A stretch of DNA of 64,000 bases from Thermotoga sp. Ku-13t (GCF_011057685.1 NZ_LNFY01000010.1:186001-250000), one strand, 5' to 3'; shown: positions 55,205 through 64,000, counted from the stretch's first letter. Notes: a model not told the origin generated them from the sequence alone. Translations and numbers: made by a program.

Positions 55205-55957
55205 TCACCTCGCGAAGCTCTTGATCAGACCAGCAGCCAGCAGGTCCCAACCGTTCACAGCAACGAACAGCAGAACTTTGAATGGCAGGGAAATCAGCAC
55301 GGGTGGAATCATGATCATACCCATCGAGAGGAGCACGCTCGCAACAACCATATCTATCACGATGAAGGGTATGTAGAGCAGAATACCCATCTTGAAACCG
55401 ATCTCCAGTTCACCAAGCACGAAAGCGGGTATGATCACAGTGTTTGGAGCTTCCTCTATGCGGTCCAGTTTCAGACCAACGTTGGAAGCGAGCAAGAAAA
55501 CGTTGTCTTCGTTGTGATGATTCTTCAGCTCGTTGATCATGAACTCTCTCACACGGTTCATCGTTCGGTCGAACATTTCTTGATAACCTATTTTGCCGTT
55601 CAGGTACGGCGTGAGGGCGTTGTTGTAGATGTCGTTCCACACCGGTTGCATTATGAAGAAGGTCAGGAACAGGGCAAGACCGATGAGCACTTGGTTGGGT
55701 GGAGTTTGTCTGGTACCGAGCGCGTTTCTCAGGAACGAAAAGACGACGATGATGCGTGTGAACGATGTGAACAGAACGAGTATGCTTGGTGCAAGGGTGA
55801 GAACGGTTAATATGAGGAGTATCTCAAGTGTGACGACCAGATCGCGCTCGTTCTGCGGGGGGGAAACTCTTATGCTTATCGATGGAAAAGGCACTTCCTC
55901 TTGTGCGTAGGAAAGGCTCGCGAGCAGGAACAAAAGCAAGATCAACCATTTCTTCAT
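55205..55957 (-). CDS. fliP: Flagellar export apparatus protein FliP
   Basis: 250 residues. A cleavable signal peptide (MKKWLILLLFLLASLSYA) is followed by FTSFTRIIVVFSFLRNALGT, PPNQVLIGLALFLTFFIMQP and GFKMGILLYIPFIVIDMVVA, all typical of FliP. FliP is the core of the export pore with FliQ and FliR. It overlaps fliO by 4 bases and fliQ starts close to its end. Confidence 0.96.
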   Translation of the reverse strand: MKKWLILLLFLLASLSYAQEEVPFPSISIRVSPPQNERDLVVTLEILLILTVLTLAPSILVLFTSFTRIIVVFSFLRNALGTRQTPPNQVLIGLALFLTFFIMQPVWNDIYNNALTPYLNGKIGYQEMFDRTMNRVREFMINELKNHHNEDNVFLLASNVGLKLDRIEEAPNTVIIPAFVLGELEIGFKMGILLYIPFIVIDMVVASVLLSMGMIMIPPVLISLPFKVLLFVAVNGWDLLAAGLIKSFAR

Positions 55958-56277
55958 TCTCTATCTTCCCTGTCACGCTCTTGCATTTTTGAAAGCTTTT
56001 TGAAAAAGACCTTCGAGAATGACTCTTTCGCTTCTATGCGGCTGATTTCTTGCTCCGATAGTTTCTTTAACACGCTGCAGCTGGAATGCGAAACCAGAAG
56101 ATAGTAATACTCATCCAGTACTTTGACTAGAACTATAGACGTATTCCTGTCGATGTAGTGTTTCTGGAGCACCTGAACATCCTTTGAAAAAGCGAAAGGA
56201 ACACGTCTTCTCACAAAGATGTACATCACATAAAGCAAACCGATCAGAATACCCAGGGCGAGAAGGAATTGAAGCAC
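55954..56277 (-). CDS. fliO: Flagellar biosynthesis protein FliO-like
   Basis: 107 residues with one N-terminal membrane helix (LLALGILIGLLYVMYIFV), then a small beta domain (VLQKHYIDRNTSIVLVKVLD) and a charged tail. Low sequence conservation is usual for FliO, so the call rests on the layout and on its place directly before fliP. The GTG at 56275-56277 has no close ribosome site, so the start is uncertain. Confidence 0.75.
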   Translation of the reverse strand: MLQFLLALGILIGLLYVMYIFVRRRVPFAFSKDVQVLQKHYIDRNTSIVLVKVLDEYYYLLVSHSSCSVLKKLSEQEISRIEAKESFSKVFFKKLSKMQERDREDRE

Positions 56278-56301
56278 CAGCTTGCTTATCTTCCCACACC
56301 C

Positions 56302-56661
56302 TCAGCTCAGTTTTTGTAAGGCTTCGATCACCCTGCTGTGCTGGAAAGGCTTTACGATGAAGTCTTTTGCCCCAGCCTGGATCGCTTCGATGACCATCGT
56401 CTGTTGACCCATGGCGCTGCACACGATGATCTTTGCATTCGGGTCGAATTCTCTGATTTTCTTGATCGCCGTGATACCGTCCATCTCAGGCATCGTTATG
56501 TCCATGGTGACAACGTCGGGTTTCAACTCTTTGTACTTTTCAACTGCTTCAACGCCGTTTGCCGCTTCTCCGACGACCTCATAGCCAGCTTTTGTGATTA
56601 TGTCCTTCAGGAGCATCCTCATGAAAGCAGCATCATCCACTATGAGCACTCTCTTTGCCAT
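56302..56661 (-). CDS. cheY: Chemotaxis response regulator CheY
   Basis: 119 residues, a lone receiver domain. The acidic pocket is Asp9 and Asp10 (LIVDDAAFMR), the phosphorylation site Asp54 (VTMDITMPEMDG), with Ser in IVCSAMGQ and Lys in DFIVKPF. CheY-P binds the flagellar switch. CheA phosphorylates it and CheC removes the phosphate; all three are in this operon. Confidence 0.97.
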   Translation of the reverse strand: MAKRVLIVDDAAFMRMLLKDIITKAGYEVVGEAANGVEAVEKYKELKPDVVTMDITMPEMDGITAIKKIREFDPNAKIIVCSAMGQQTMVIEAIQAGAKDFIVKPFQHSRVIEALQKLS

Positions 56662-56683
56662 TCCGTTAACCTCCCCGCACTCT

Positions 56684-57121
56684 TTAAGAAGACATTGTCA
56701 ATTCTTCGAGGATCTTTCCCAGATTGAGGTGAACTATCAACTGTTCTCCTCTCTTGATGATCCCCCTGGACTTTTCGCCGAAACTCTCGAACCTGTGAAT
56801 CTTTTCCACATCTTCACTTCTCACTCTCATCACACCTCTGACCCTTTCGACCAAGAATCCCGTCTCGAGGTCTTCGTAGTTCACCACGACGATTTTTCCC
56901 TGTGAACCGTTTTCAAGGGTCAAACCGAGTGTGGAAGCGAGGTCTATGACCGGTACGATCCGTCCCCTCAGGTTCATGACTCCGAGAACGTTCTTCTTGG
57001 CACGCGGAACAGGTGTTATATCCGTTTTTTCTATCACAATGCTTACATGTTCCACATCGAACGCCATTTCTTGACTACCAACGCTGAAAACGAAGACTTC
57101 GAATTCCGAAAGGTTAGCCAT
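56684..57121 (-). CDS. cheW: Chemotaxis coupling protein CheW
   Basis: 145 residues of SH3-like double barrels: EVFVFSVGSQEMAFDVEHVS, NVLGVMNLRGRIVPVIDLAS and DLETGFLVERVRGVMRVR. CheW bridges chemoreceptors and CheA. GAGGAGGG precedes the ATG. It follows cheA by 11 bases. Confidence 0.96.
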   Translation of the reverse strand: MANLSEFEVFVFSVGSQEMAFDVEHVSIVIEKTDITPVPRAKKNVLGVMNLRGRIVPVIDLASTLGLTLENGSQGKIVVVNYEDLETGFLVERVRGVMRVRSEDVEKIHRFESFGEKSRGIIKRGEQLIVHLNLGKILEELTMSS

Positions 57122-57132
57122 GCTTTCCCTCC

Positions 57133-59130
57133 TCAGACGATGTTTGATACGTCGAGTATCAAGGCTATGCTTCCATCACCGAGTATGGCACCACCGCTGA
57201 ATATTCTCACATCGTTGAAAATCTTTCCGAGCGACTTTATCACGATGTCTTCCTGACCTATCAGCGAATCGACAACGAGACCATATTTTCTGTTTCCAAC
57301 GCGCACGATCACCGTGTTGTAGTAAGGTTCTTCCCTGTGACCATCGAGGCCGAAGATTTCCCACAACTTGACCAGCGGGATTATCTCTCCACGTATGACG
57401 GTAACAAGTTTGTTCTGCAGTTTCTGTACCTTGTCCAACGGAACGTTGAGAGTACTGTCTATGTTCGCGATTGGGATGGCATAAACGTAGTTGTTGACCG
57501 TTACGAGTAGCGCTTGAATTATCGCCAGTGTCAACGGTAATCTTATGGTCACCGTCGTTCCTTTATCTTTGACACTTTCTATCTTCACTGTCCCATTCAA
57601 GGACTCAACAACGCTCCTCACCACATCCATCCCCACGCCCCTGCCAGAGAGCTCGGTAGCTTGAGACTTCGTCGAGAACCCTGGCAGGAAAAGGAATTCG
57701 AAGACTTTCTCATCCGGCAGACTCTCCGCTTGAGCTTCACTTATCAAACCCTTTTCTATCGCTTTTCTGAGCACGGCTGTTCTGTCGATCCCTCTTCCGT
57801 CATCCTTCACTTCGATGACCACGTTGTTGCCCTCATGGCGCGCCGACAAAATCACCGTGCCCACAGGAGGTTTACCTTTCGCGATACGTTCTTCTTTGGT
57901 TTCTATTCCATGGTCTATGGCGTTCCGCAGCAGGTGTACGAGCGGTTCACCGATGTCTTCAACAAAAGTTCTGTCGAGTTCGGTATCCTCTCCTTCGATG
58001 ATGAAGTTTATCTCTTTGGAAAGCTGTTTCGCCAGATCACGAACCATTCGAGGAAATCTGTTGAAAACGAATGCAATCGGAACCATTCTGATCTTCATGA
58101 CCACGTTCTGTAAATCCAAAGTGATTCGGTTCAACTGTGAGAGGCTCTCGTCTACTTCTTTTATGTTGTACTTTCTGAGCGTGTCCGAGATCCGGCTTCT
58201 GGCTATGACCAGTTCACCCATTAGGTTCATCAGAGTGTCTAACTTATCGATATCCACACGGACCGTTTGAACGAGCCTTCTTCTTTGAGAAACCTTTTGT
58301 TCCGGTTCCTTTTCCCTGATGGTCTCAAGCTGTGTGGGTACTTCCTTCTTCTCTTCTTCTATTTTTGTTTCTTGCGCTCTCATCAGCGGCACCACTGTCA
58401 CTCTTTCAATCTCTGATATGGAAATTATCATCTTGTGCAAGGCTTCGGCGTCTTGCTTGCTGATCACAACGAGCTCAACTTCCCTGTCGAATTTTTCCTG
58501 TTCTATGTCTTCCACCGGCGGAATGCTGCTCAGAATCTGCCCTCCCGAGTCTTCTATGGCTTTGAACACCATGTACATCCTGACAGCTTTCATGAGCGTT
58601 CCTTCCGCAAGTGTTACCTTCAATCTGAACGCGTTGTAACCTTCCTTCGATGCCTCTTTTATGACTTTCATCACCGAGTCGCTCACAACTCCGGATTCTT
58701 TCTTTTCTTCAGGAGGCAGTGTTTTCTCTTCAGGCTTTGCAACTTTTTCCTCGGGTACTACTTCGAACGAATTCATCAAGTTTTTCAAATCTTCTTCGTT
58801 CACCTGGTCGCTACCACTCGATGCGATGCTATTCACCATTTTATCCACCGTGTCGACACCCGCAAACAATCTGTCGAGCAGTTCTGAAGTCAGTTTGACT
58901 TTCTTGGACCTCACCTTGTCCAAAAGTTGCTCCATCTTGTGGCACAGTTTCGACATGTTCTCAAAGCCCATGGTACCGGCCATGCCCTTCAACGTGTGCA
59001 GGGCCCTGAACGTTTCATTTATAGTTTCCTCATCTTCGGGATTCTTCTCGAGCTTCAGCAAGGAATCGTTGAGACTTTGAATGTACTCTCTACTCTCATC
59101 GATAAAAATGCTGAGATATTGTTCGTTCAT
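57133..59130 (-). CDS. cheA: Chemotaxis histidine kinase CheA
   Basis: 665 residues with all five CheA domains. P1 holds the phosphorylated His45 in [16 protein letters not shown]2 lies after a linker near 120-150; P3 is the dimer helix pair; P4 has the N, G1 and G2 boxes ([37 protein letters not shown]); P5 is CheW-like to the end. The ATG follows AGGAGG. It is the first gene of the chemotaxis-export operon. Confidence 0.97.
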   Translation of the reverse strand: MNEQYLSIFIDESREYIQSLNDSLLKLEKNPEDEETINETFRALHTLKGMAGTMGFENMSKLCHKMEQLLDKVRSKKVKLTSELLDRLFAGVDTVDKMVNSIASSGSDQVNEEDLKNLMNSFEVVPEEKVAKPEEKTLPPEEKKESGVVSDSVMKVIKEASKEGYNAFRLKVTLAEGTLMKAVRMYMVFKAIEDSGGQILSSIPPVEDIEQEKFDREVELVVISKQDAEALHKMIISISEIERVTVVPLMRAQETKIEEEKKEVPTQLETIREKEPEQKVSQRRRLVQTVRVDIDKLDTLMNLMGELVIARSRISDTLRKYNIKEVDESLSQLNRITLDLQNVVMKIRMVPIAFVFNRFPRMVRDLAKQLSKEINFIIEGEDTELDRTFVEDIGEPLVHLLRNAIDHGIETKEERIAKGKPPVGTVILSARHEGNNVVIEVKDDGRGIDRTAVLRKAIEKGLISEAQAESLPDEKVFEFLFLPGFSTKSQATELSGRGVGMDVVRSVVESLNGTVKIESVKDKGTTVTIRLPLTLAIIQALLVTVNNYVYAIPIANIDSTLNVPLDKVQKLQNKLVTVIRGEIIPLVKLWEIFGLDGHREEPYYNTVIVRVGNRKYGLVVDSLIGQEDIVIKSLGKIFNDVRIFSGGAILGDGSIALILDVSNIV

Positions 59131-59160
59131 GTGAATTCCTCCTAGGTTTTCTTTATCAAA

Positions 59161-60381
59161 CTATATCATACCACGCACACAGTTCAACAATAAAAACAGC
59201 GCGTGCGTTGTGACTCTGGCTCTGAAGATGTTTCTTTCTTGAGGGTAAAAGATTTTTTCAACATAGTCTCTTTGACCATCCGTGACGCAGAAATACGCTG
59301 TACCAATGGGTTTCTCCTCGCTTCCGCCGGTTGGCCCCGCAATGCCAGAAACCGCGACCGCCAGATCGCTGCTTGTGAGTTTCTTAACACCGTGTGCCAT
59401 TTCTAAAACACACTGTTCACTGACCGCCCCGAACCGCTCGATCGTTTCTTTGCGAACCTTCAACGCTTTAACTTTAACCGAGTTGTCATACGCCACAACA
59501 CCGCCAACGAAAACTTGCGAAGCCCCGGGCAAGGAAACTATTTTCGAGCTAACAAGACCTCCAGTGCACGATTCCGCGACCGAGAAAGTCAACTTCCTCC
59601 TCTTCAGTTCTTCGAACAGAGCTTTCTCTACGCTCGTTTCTCCATAGCCTATGAAATTCTGCCGGAATTTCTCCTCGAGTTTCTGTGAAAGCTTCTGTGC
59701 TTCGTCGAAACAGTCCAGATGCGCAGTGAGCCTTACCCACACACCCTCGCCAAAGGACGCCTGCGTAGCGATCTTCACGCATCTTTTCACTGCGGCATCC
59801 GTCATGAACTGGTCCAGAACCGATTCCGGAACACCAAAGAACAACATCTTTATGGTCTTGAGGTCCTGTTCCGTCTTTAACTGTTCCAGAACGCTGTCCA
59901 GCATTGGCCTCATTTCCTGAGGCGGGCCAGGTAGGAGTACGATCTTTTTCCCTTCGAATTCGATCAGCTGACCAGGAGCGGTACCCACGGGGTTGGGGAT
60001 GATCCGGGCGCCCTGGATCACGAGGGCCTGCCTTTCCAGGTTTTTTGGCAAGGCGCTGTAATAGCGGGAAACTTTTTCATAGATCTTTCTTTTGATCTGT
60101 TCGTCAACAATCAGCTCGCGTGCCAGTGAACTGGCAATTGCTTCCCTCGTCCTGTCGTCCTCTGTTGGCCCCAGACCCCCGCTCACTACTATGACGTCGC
60201 AACTTTTCAACAGCCGCTGTATTTCTTCTTTGATTGAGTCCTCCTCGTCATCGACACTGATCACTTTTTTGACCGTGTAACCATTCTCTACGAGCTTTCG
60301 GCAGATGTACTGGGCGTTTGTGTTGAGGATGATACCTTCGACGATCTCGCTGCCTATGGTCAGTACCGCCGCTGCTTTCAG
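59161..60381 (-). CDS. cinA: CinA-family nicotinamide-nucleotide amidohydrolase / COG1058 protein
   Basis: About 406 residues from CTG 60379-60381, giving (M)KAAAVLTIGSEIVEGIIL. That CTG follows GGAGGGG by 5 bases, and the stop TAA of tctA precedes it. The N-terminal molybdopterin-binding-like domain has VSGGLGPTEDDRTREAI and LLPGPPQEMRPML. The C-terminal amidase domain has SVAESCTGGLVSSKI and VSGIAGPTGGSEEKPIGT. The first standard start (GTG 60264) would remove 39 conserved residues. Such proteins recycle or clean up pyridine nucleotides. It follows tctA by about 20 bases. Confidence 0.88.
   Translation of the reverse strand: MKAAAVLTIGSEIVEGIILNTNAQYICRKLVENGYTVKKVISVDDEEDSIKEEIQRLLKSCDVIVVSGGLGPTEDDRTREAIASSLARELIVDEQIKRKIYEKVSRYYSALPKNLERQALVIQGARIIPNPVGTAPGQLIEFEGKKIVLLPGPPQEMRPMLDSVLEQLKTEQDLKTIKMLFFGVPESVLDQFMTDAAVKRCVKIATQASFGEGVWVRLTAHLDCFDEAQKLSQKLEEKFRQNFIGYGETSVEKALFEELKRRKLTFSVAESCTGGLVSSKIVSLPGASQVFVGGVVAYDNSVKVKALKVRKETIERFGAVSEQCVLEMAHGVKKLTSSDLAVAVSGIAGPTGGSEEKPIGTAYFCVTDGQRDYVEKIFYPQERNIFRARVTTHALFLLLNCVRGMI
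59165..59193 (-). promoter_or_regulatory. Candidate promoter of the cheA operon
   Basis: On the minus strand TTATTG (59188-59193) and TATGAT (59165-59170) are spaced by 17 bases and lie within the last codons of cinA, about 35 bases before cheA. It is moderate in quality; readthrough from cinA is equally possible because only 30 bases separate the two genes. Confidence 0.35.
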
Positions 60382-60402
60382 ATAGACCCCTCCGAATAAG
60401 GA

Positions 60403-61872
60403 TTATACCTTTCTTTTCCTAACCGTGCTCAGCAGTGGCGGTACTAACAGCACGGAAAGTATCAAAACGAACAAGACCAGCGAAATGGGACGGGTCAAAA
60501 ACGGGAGAAAATCCCCTTTGGTCTTGATCAAACCAACTCTCAGGTTGTCTTCGATCGTCCTGCCAAGGATCAATCCCAGAATCATGGGGGCAAGTGGTAC
60601 TCTCAGTTTCTCGAATGCATAGCCTATCAGTCCGAAAACGAACATTACATAAACATCGAACACACTGTTTCGCAATGCGTAAGAACCCACGATACAGAAA
60701 ATCGTCACCGCGGTCATCACAAGACCTGCTCTGAGCCTCACAAACAGTGAGAATGCCTTTATCCCGAGCCAGCCTACTGGAATTAGCAATATCTGTACCA
60801 AGACAGCAACCGTGAACAACTGTATCACGAGATCTCTGGATTGCGTGAAGATCATGGGACCGGGTCTCAGACCGTACATAAGCATCGCACCCAGTACGAT
60901 CGCGGTGATCGAGTCTCCAGGTAAGCCGAACACGAGAGCAGGAATCCATGTTCCACCGATTGCAGCGTTGTTCGCACTCGTGGGTGCGATAACTCCCCGC
61001 ACACTACCTGTGCCCAACTCTCCGTCTTTCGAGAAGTTTTTCTCCACACCATACGACACCCACGCTGCTACATCAGCCCCCGCCCCAGGAAGGGCGCCTA
61101 TGAAAGTTCCTATCAGAGCTCCACGAATGACGGTAAACTTGTATTTCCAGATGTATCTGAACGCCTCTCTCAGGTCTGTCTTTGCCGTTTCTCGAACAGC
61201 TGAAAGTTGAAGCTGGCTCCTTTCAGTTACTTTCTTAAAAACTTCAGATAATCCAAACAAACCTATCATCGCGGGTATGAAGCTCACACCGTCCATCAAC
61301 TCTGTGACACCGAAAGTGAACCTCGGATAACCTGTTGTCACGTCTATACCAATCGTCGAAATGAGCAAACCAAGCGTGGCAGACATCAATCCTTTGATCG
61401 TATTGCCTTTACTCAGCACTGCCGCCATGCTTAGGCCGAAAATTCCAAGCCAGAAGTATTCAAAATGAGTGAATCTTAGTGCGAATTTTGCAAGCGGTGG
61501 AGAAACCGTTATGAGTATCAGAACACCTATCAGGCCTCCGAGTGCAGAGCAGAAAAGGTCTAACGTGAGGGCGAGCGAACCTTTCCCTCTTTTGCTCAGT
61601 TCAAATCCATCAAGTATCGCCGCGCCGGATGCGGGGGTGCCTGGGATTCTCAGAAATGTAGCAGGGATATCGCCAGCGAAAATCGCTGAGAATGAAACAC
61701 CCAGAACCATTGCGAGCCCCGCTATAGGTTTCATGTAGTAAGTGAGAGGAATTATCAGAGCGACAGCCATTGTCGCTGTCAAACCAGGAACAGCTCCCAC
61801 AAAGACTCCAAAAAGCATTGACAACAAGAGAGGAAACAGAACATCGGGTTTCAGAACCGAAGCAAGTTGCAT
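60403..61872 (-). CDS. Tripartite tricarboxylate transporter large membrane subunit (TctA)
   Basis: 489 residues with about eleven or twelve membrane segments. Family motifs are PGLTATMAVALIIPLTYYMK and GALPGAGADVAAWVSYGVEK, with PATFLRIPGTPASGAAILDG between. TctA forms the carrier that works with TctB and the periplasmic receptor TctC to import carboxylic acids in symport with a cation. The substrate is not readable from sequence. ATG follows GAGGTG; the gene starts 4 bases after tctB. Confidence 0.93.
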   Translation of the reverse strand: MQLASVLKPDVLFPLLLSMLFGVFVGAVPGLTATMAVALIIPLTYYMKPIAGLAMVLGVSFSAIFAGDIPATFLRIPGTPASGAAILDGFELSKRGKGSLALTLDLFCSALGGLIGVLILITVSPPLAKFALRFTHFEYFWLGIFGLSMAAVLSKGNTIKGLMSATLGLLISTIGIDVTTGYPRFTFGVTELMDGVSFIPAMIGLFGLSEVFKKVTERSQLQLSAVRETAKTDLREAFRYIWKYKFTVIRGALIGTFIGALPGAGADVAAWVSYGVEKNFSKDGELGTGSVRGVIAPTSANNAAIGGTWIPALVFGLPGDSITAIVLGAMLMYGLRPGPMIFTQSRDLVIQLFTVAVLVQILLIPVGWLGIKAFSLFVRLRAGLVMTAVTIFCIVGSYALRNSVFDVYVMFVFGLIGYAFEKLRVPLAPMILGLILGRTIEDNLRVGLIKTKGDFLPFLTRPISLVLFVLILSVLLVPPLLSTVRKRKV

Positions 61873-61876
61873 GTTT

Positions 61877-62350
61877 TCACCTCAATCCTGTAAGTAACAT
61901 TCCTTCAGGTAGAGGGATCTTAAACAGGACACGAAAGATTAAGTGAACAGTCGAGGTGACGATTAATGAAAAAATCAAAGCTTCGTACCACTTCGACTTC
62001 AGAATAATCAACGAGAGAAAGGATAACACGCTCAAGGCGAGAAAGGTTCCTACGAAGTTGGCAAAGGGAAAGAAAAACAGGACCACCGTGCAGAACCACA
62101 AAATATTCAACAGGCTCTTTGTATCGATTGTGTGTTTCTCTTTCTTGGACTCCTTCCTGTGCAAGAAGTATTCGACAAAAAAATACACAGCGAAACACAA
62201 AAGGATGATTGCGAGAACTCGAGGAAAAAAGCTAGGGCCAGGTAACCGAGTTTGCCTGACCACGAAATGTGGAAACTTTCGACTGTAAAGTAGAACAAAA
62301 ATTGAAATGAAAGCCAACACACAACCCAGTATGAGATCGTAAAATATCAT
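61877..62350 (-). CDS. Tripartite tricarboxylate transporter small membrane subunit (TctB)
   Basis: 157 residues with four hydrophobic segments, including LGCVLAFISIFVLLYSRKF at the start and TCTVVLFFFPFA-like and LALSVLSFLSLIILKSKWYE segments later. TctB proteins are poorly conserved, so the call depends on size, four-helix layout and place between tctC and tctA. GAGGGG precedes the ATG. Confidence 0.85.
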   Translation of the reverse strand: MIFYDLILGCVLAFISIFVLLYSRKFPHFVVRQTRLPGPSFFPRVLAIILLCFAVYFFVEYFLHRKESKKEKHTIDTKSLLNILWFCTVVLFFFPFANFVGTFLALSVLSFLSLIILKSKWYEALIFSLIVTSTVHLIFRVLFKIPLPEGMLLTGLR

Positions 62351-62372
62351 AGCAATCTACCCCTCAGGAGAA

Positions 62373-62396
62373 GCGATGGCCCCGAAGGGCCATCGC
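62373..62396 (-). other. Stable hairpin between tctC and tctB
   Basis: A perfect 10-bp stem (GCGATGGCCC at 62373-62382, GGGCCATCGC at 62387-62396), read on the minus strand with a TTCG loop. It begins 3 bases after the tctC stop and is not followed by a T-tract. Such structures after binding-protein genes usually protect the upstream mRNA from 3' decay and so raise receptor level over the membrane subunits. Confidence 0.7.
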
Positions 62397-62399
62397 AAG

Positions 62400-63356
62400 T
62401 CATTTTTGCAGGTATCCTCCGAGTTCCAGAACTCTCTTCCAGGCCTGATCCTGTTGCTTAACAAACTCGTAGAATTCTTGACCTCTTCTGATCTTTATAC
62501 CGAACCCGTTTGTTTGCATGAAGTTCTTGAAAGACTCACTGTTCGCTATCTCGACGATGGCATCTTCCAGGATTTTCTTGATCTCATCTGGTGTTCCTTT
62601 CGGCACGGCGATTCCACGCCATGTACCGGCGCTCCAGTTTATACCAAGCTCCTTGAGTGTTGGCACATCCGGAAACAGAGGATGGCGTTCATCAGCCATC
62701 ACAGCGAGTGCTCGAGCTTGACCACTTTGAATCTGCGAAACAGCCTCGGCTATGGAGCACGTCACTACATGAACGTGTCCTCCAAGAAGCTCTACCAGAC
62801 CCTGTGCGGCACCCGTTGTTGGGACCCACGTGACGGCATCTGGTGAGATACCAGCTGCATCTAACATACCAATCCTAGCAAGATCCCATATCCCACCAGC
62901 TGCGGTTCCTGAGAACAGATATTTACCAGGATTCGCCTTGATATCGTTCAGCAGATCGTGTAGTGTTTTCCAGGGTGCATCCGCTTTCACGATCACACCC
63001 GCAGGATCTTCGTTGAGCTGTGCAATATAGTCGAAAGCTTCGAAGGTCAGGTCAGTCAATCCCATCCAGTGCATGGTAGCAATCTCCAGCGTAACGAGTG
63101 TGAGGGTATATCCATCTGGAGCAGCGTAAGCACCGGCAGCATGCCCGACAGCTCCCCCTCCACCGGTTCTGTTGACTACGGTGAAGGGTTGTCCGAATTT
63201 CTTCGACAACTCATCTGCGAGAAACCTGGCGAGCCTGTCAGTACCTCCACCAGCACCCCATGGACAGATGATCGTTACCGGTTTTCTGGGATAATTCGCT
63301 GCGAAGACAACGAACAGAACCGACAACAACAGCACCAACGTCAGTAACTTTTTCAC
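62400..63356 (-). CDS. Tripartite tricarboxylate transporter substrate-binding protein (TctC/BUG family)
   Basis: 318 residues starting at GTG 63354-63356, six bases after GGGAGGTG. A signal peptide (KKLLTLVLLLSVLFVVFAA) is followed by the BUG signature NYPRKPVTIICPWGAGGGTD and VVNRTGGGGAVGHAAGA. It is the envelope receptor that captures a carboxylic acid for TctAB. The gene begins within a few bases of the eda stop, so aldolase and transporter share a transcript. Confidence 0.93.
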   Translation of the reverse strand: MKKLLTLVLLLSVLFVVFAANYPRKPVTIICPWGAGGGTDRLARFLADELSKKFGQPFTVVNRTGGGGAVGHAAGAYAAPDGYTLTLVTLEIATMHWMGLTDLTFEAFDYIAQLNEDPAGVIVKADAPWKTLHDLLNDIKANPGKYLFSGTAAGGIWDLARIGMLDAAGISPDAVTWVPTTGAAQGLVELLGGHVHVVTCSIAEAVSQIQSGQARALAVMADERHPLFPDVPTLKELGINWSAGTWRGIAVPKGTPDEIKKILEDAIVEIANSESFKNFMQTNGFGIKIRRGQEFYEFVKQQDQAWKRVLELGGYLQK

Positions 63357-63361
63357 CACAC

Positions 63362-63997
63362 TCACCTCCCACTCATTTCCCTTCTTGCCTCTTTGATGAG
63401 CTCAACAAAACGTTTTGCTCTTTCTTTGATTTCGTCTTTGCTCCCCTTCGTCAATCCTCCACCCACTCCAACTGCTGCGGCACCAGCCTTGATCCACTCT
63501 TTGACGTTTTCGAGTTCGATGCCGCCCGTGGGCAGGAGTTTCGCCTGTGGCAATGGTCCGTGTATCGCTTTGATGTACCCAGGACCAACCGCGGAAGCTG
63601 GAAACAGCTTGATCAACTCACAACCAACTTCCAGGGCCTTGACAATTTCTGTCGGTGTGAACGCACCCGGGATGTAAGGTACGCGATGTTTGTTGCAGAG
63701 CAGGGCTGTTTCCTCTGACAGGTTTGGAGCGACGATATACTTCGCACCGGCTTCGATCGCGATCTTTGCAGTGTATGGATCCAGAACCGTACCCGCACCG
63801 AGCAAGATTTCGTCACCAAGTTCTTTCGAAAGCTGACTGATCACCTCAACGGCCCTCGGTACACTGAACGTTACCTCGATGGCAGTAATACCACCTTCTT
63901 TGCAGGCTCTACACACTTCGATTGCTCTCTGTGGGCTTTCTACTCTGATGACGGCAACAATCCCGGTTTCGATGATCTTCTCAACGATGCCGTTCAT
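63362..63997 (-). CDS. eda: KDPG/KHG aldolase (2-dehydro-3-deoxy-phosphogluconate aldolase)
   Basis: 211 residues of the class I Eda family. The Schiff-base lysine is Lys130 in CELIKLFPASAVGPGY, with Glu41 in AIEVTF and GAGTV at 67-71; PTGGIELENV is the phosphate-binding loop. It splits KDPG into pyruvate and glyceraldehyde 3-phosphate, or 4-hydroxy-2-oxoglutarate into pyruvate and glyoxylate. ATG 63995-63997 is only 3 bases from the window edge, so a longer start cannot be excluded. Confidence 0.9.
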   Translation of the reverse strand: MNGIVEKIIETGIVAVIRVESPQRAIEVCRACKEGGITAIEVTFSVPRAVEVISQLSKELGDEILLGAGTVLDPYTAKIAIEAGAKYIVAPNLSEETALLCNKHRVPYIPGAFTPTEIVKALEVGCELIKLFPASAVGPGYIKAIHGPLPQAKLLPTGGIELENVKEWIKAGAAAVGVGGGLTKGSKDEIKERAKRFVELIKEARREMSGR

Positions 63998-64000
63998 CTC

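Noticed and set aside
1-64000. Mobile elements, prophage, CRISPR, defence systems, rRNA and tRNA genes
   Set aside because: I looked for transposase or integrase motifs, spaced direct repeats and cloverleaf-like sequences and saw none; gene content is core and syntenic for Thermotogota.

Overview
The window comes from a member of the Thermotogota, most likely a Pseudothermotoga/Thermotoga-type anaerobic thermophile. The evidence is the uninterrupted str-S10-spc-alpha ribosomal run (rpsL to rplQ) followed directly by rho and a ROK sugar kinase, a chemotaxis set with CheC and CheD, CheA and CheY whose phosphosites fall at the Thermotoga-like positions H45 and D54, and FabK instead of FabI. Base composition looks balanced and is similar throughout. 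Genus and species are an inference. I see no rRNA, tRNA, CRISPR array, insertion sequence or prophage.

Layout. 1-2907 (minus): type II fatty-acid synthesis operon fabF-fabZ-fabK-fabD, with fabD cut by the window edge; its promoter lies inside the terminator hairpin of the gene upstream. 3202-9244 (minus): a small phosphoesterase, two lipoproteins (one with an FN3-like region, one a clostripain-family protease), a PLP-dependent desulfhydrase/deaminase and an AlaX-type tRNA editing enzyme, with one 373-base gap at 5457-5829. 9295-12352 (plus): DUF401 membrane protein, DUF47/PhoU-like protein and PiT phosphate permease. 12345-15027 (minus): ferrous iron uptake (double-domain FeoA, FeoB, a small membrane protein) behind a promoter with a perfect palindromic operator. 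15143-19092 (plus): uvrC, a small membrane protein, tmcAL and a corrinoid adenosyltransferase. 19245-38544 (plus): the ribosomal superoperon with fusA, tuf, secY, adk, map, infA and rpoA, ending at a strong terminator. 38710-45171 (plus): rho, ROK kinase, phosphodiesterase, PP-loop protein and a short mfd.

45160-59130 (minus): a long flagellar/chemotaxis operon, read cheA-cheW-cheY-fliO-fliP-fliQ-fliR-flhB-flhA-flhF-flhG-PilZ-cheC-cheD-fliA and then three unrecognised genes. It combines signal processing, the flagellar export gate, flagellar placement GTPase/ATPase, a c-di-GMP effector and the flagellar sigma factor. 59161-63997 (minus): a KDPG/KHG aldolase, a tripartite tricarboxylate-type transporter (tctC-tctB-tctA) and cinA, which together suggest uptake and use of an organic or sugar acid.

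No clearly new system stands out. The most notable signals are: three conserved genes (fliR, flhB, cinA) whose reading frames appear to need CTG or another non-standard start; the overlapping terminator and promoter before fabF; the operator before feoA; the tandem FeoA protein with an extra membrane partner; and three unknown genes co-transcribed with fliA.
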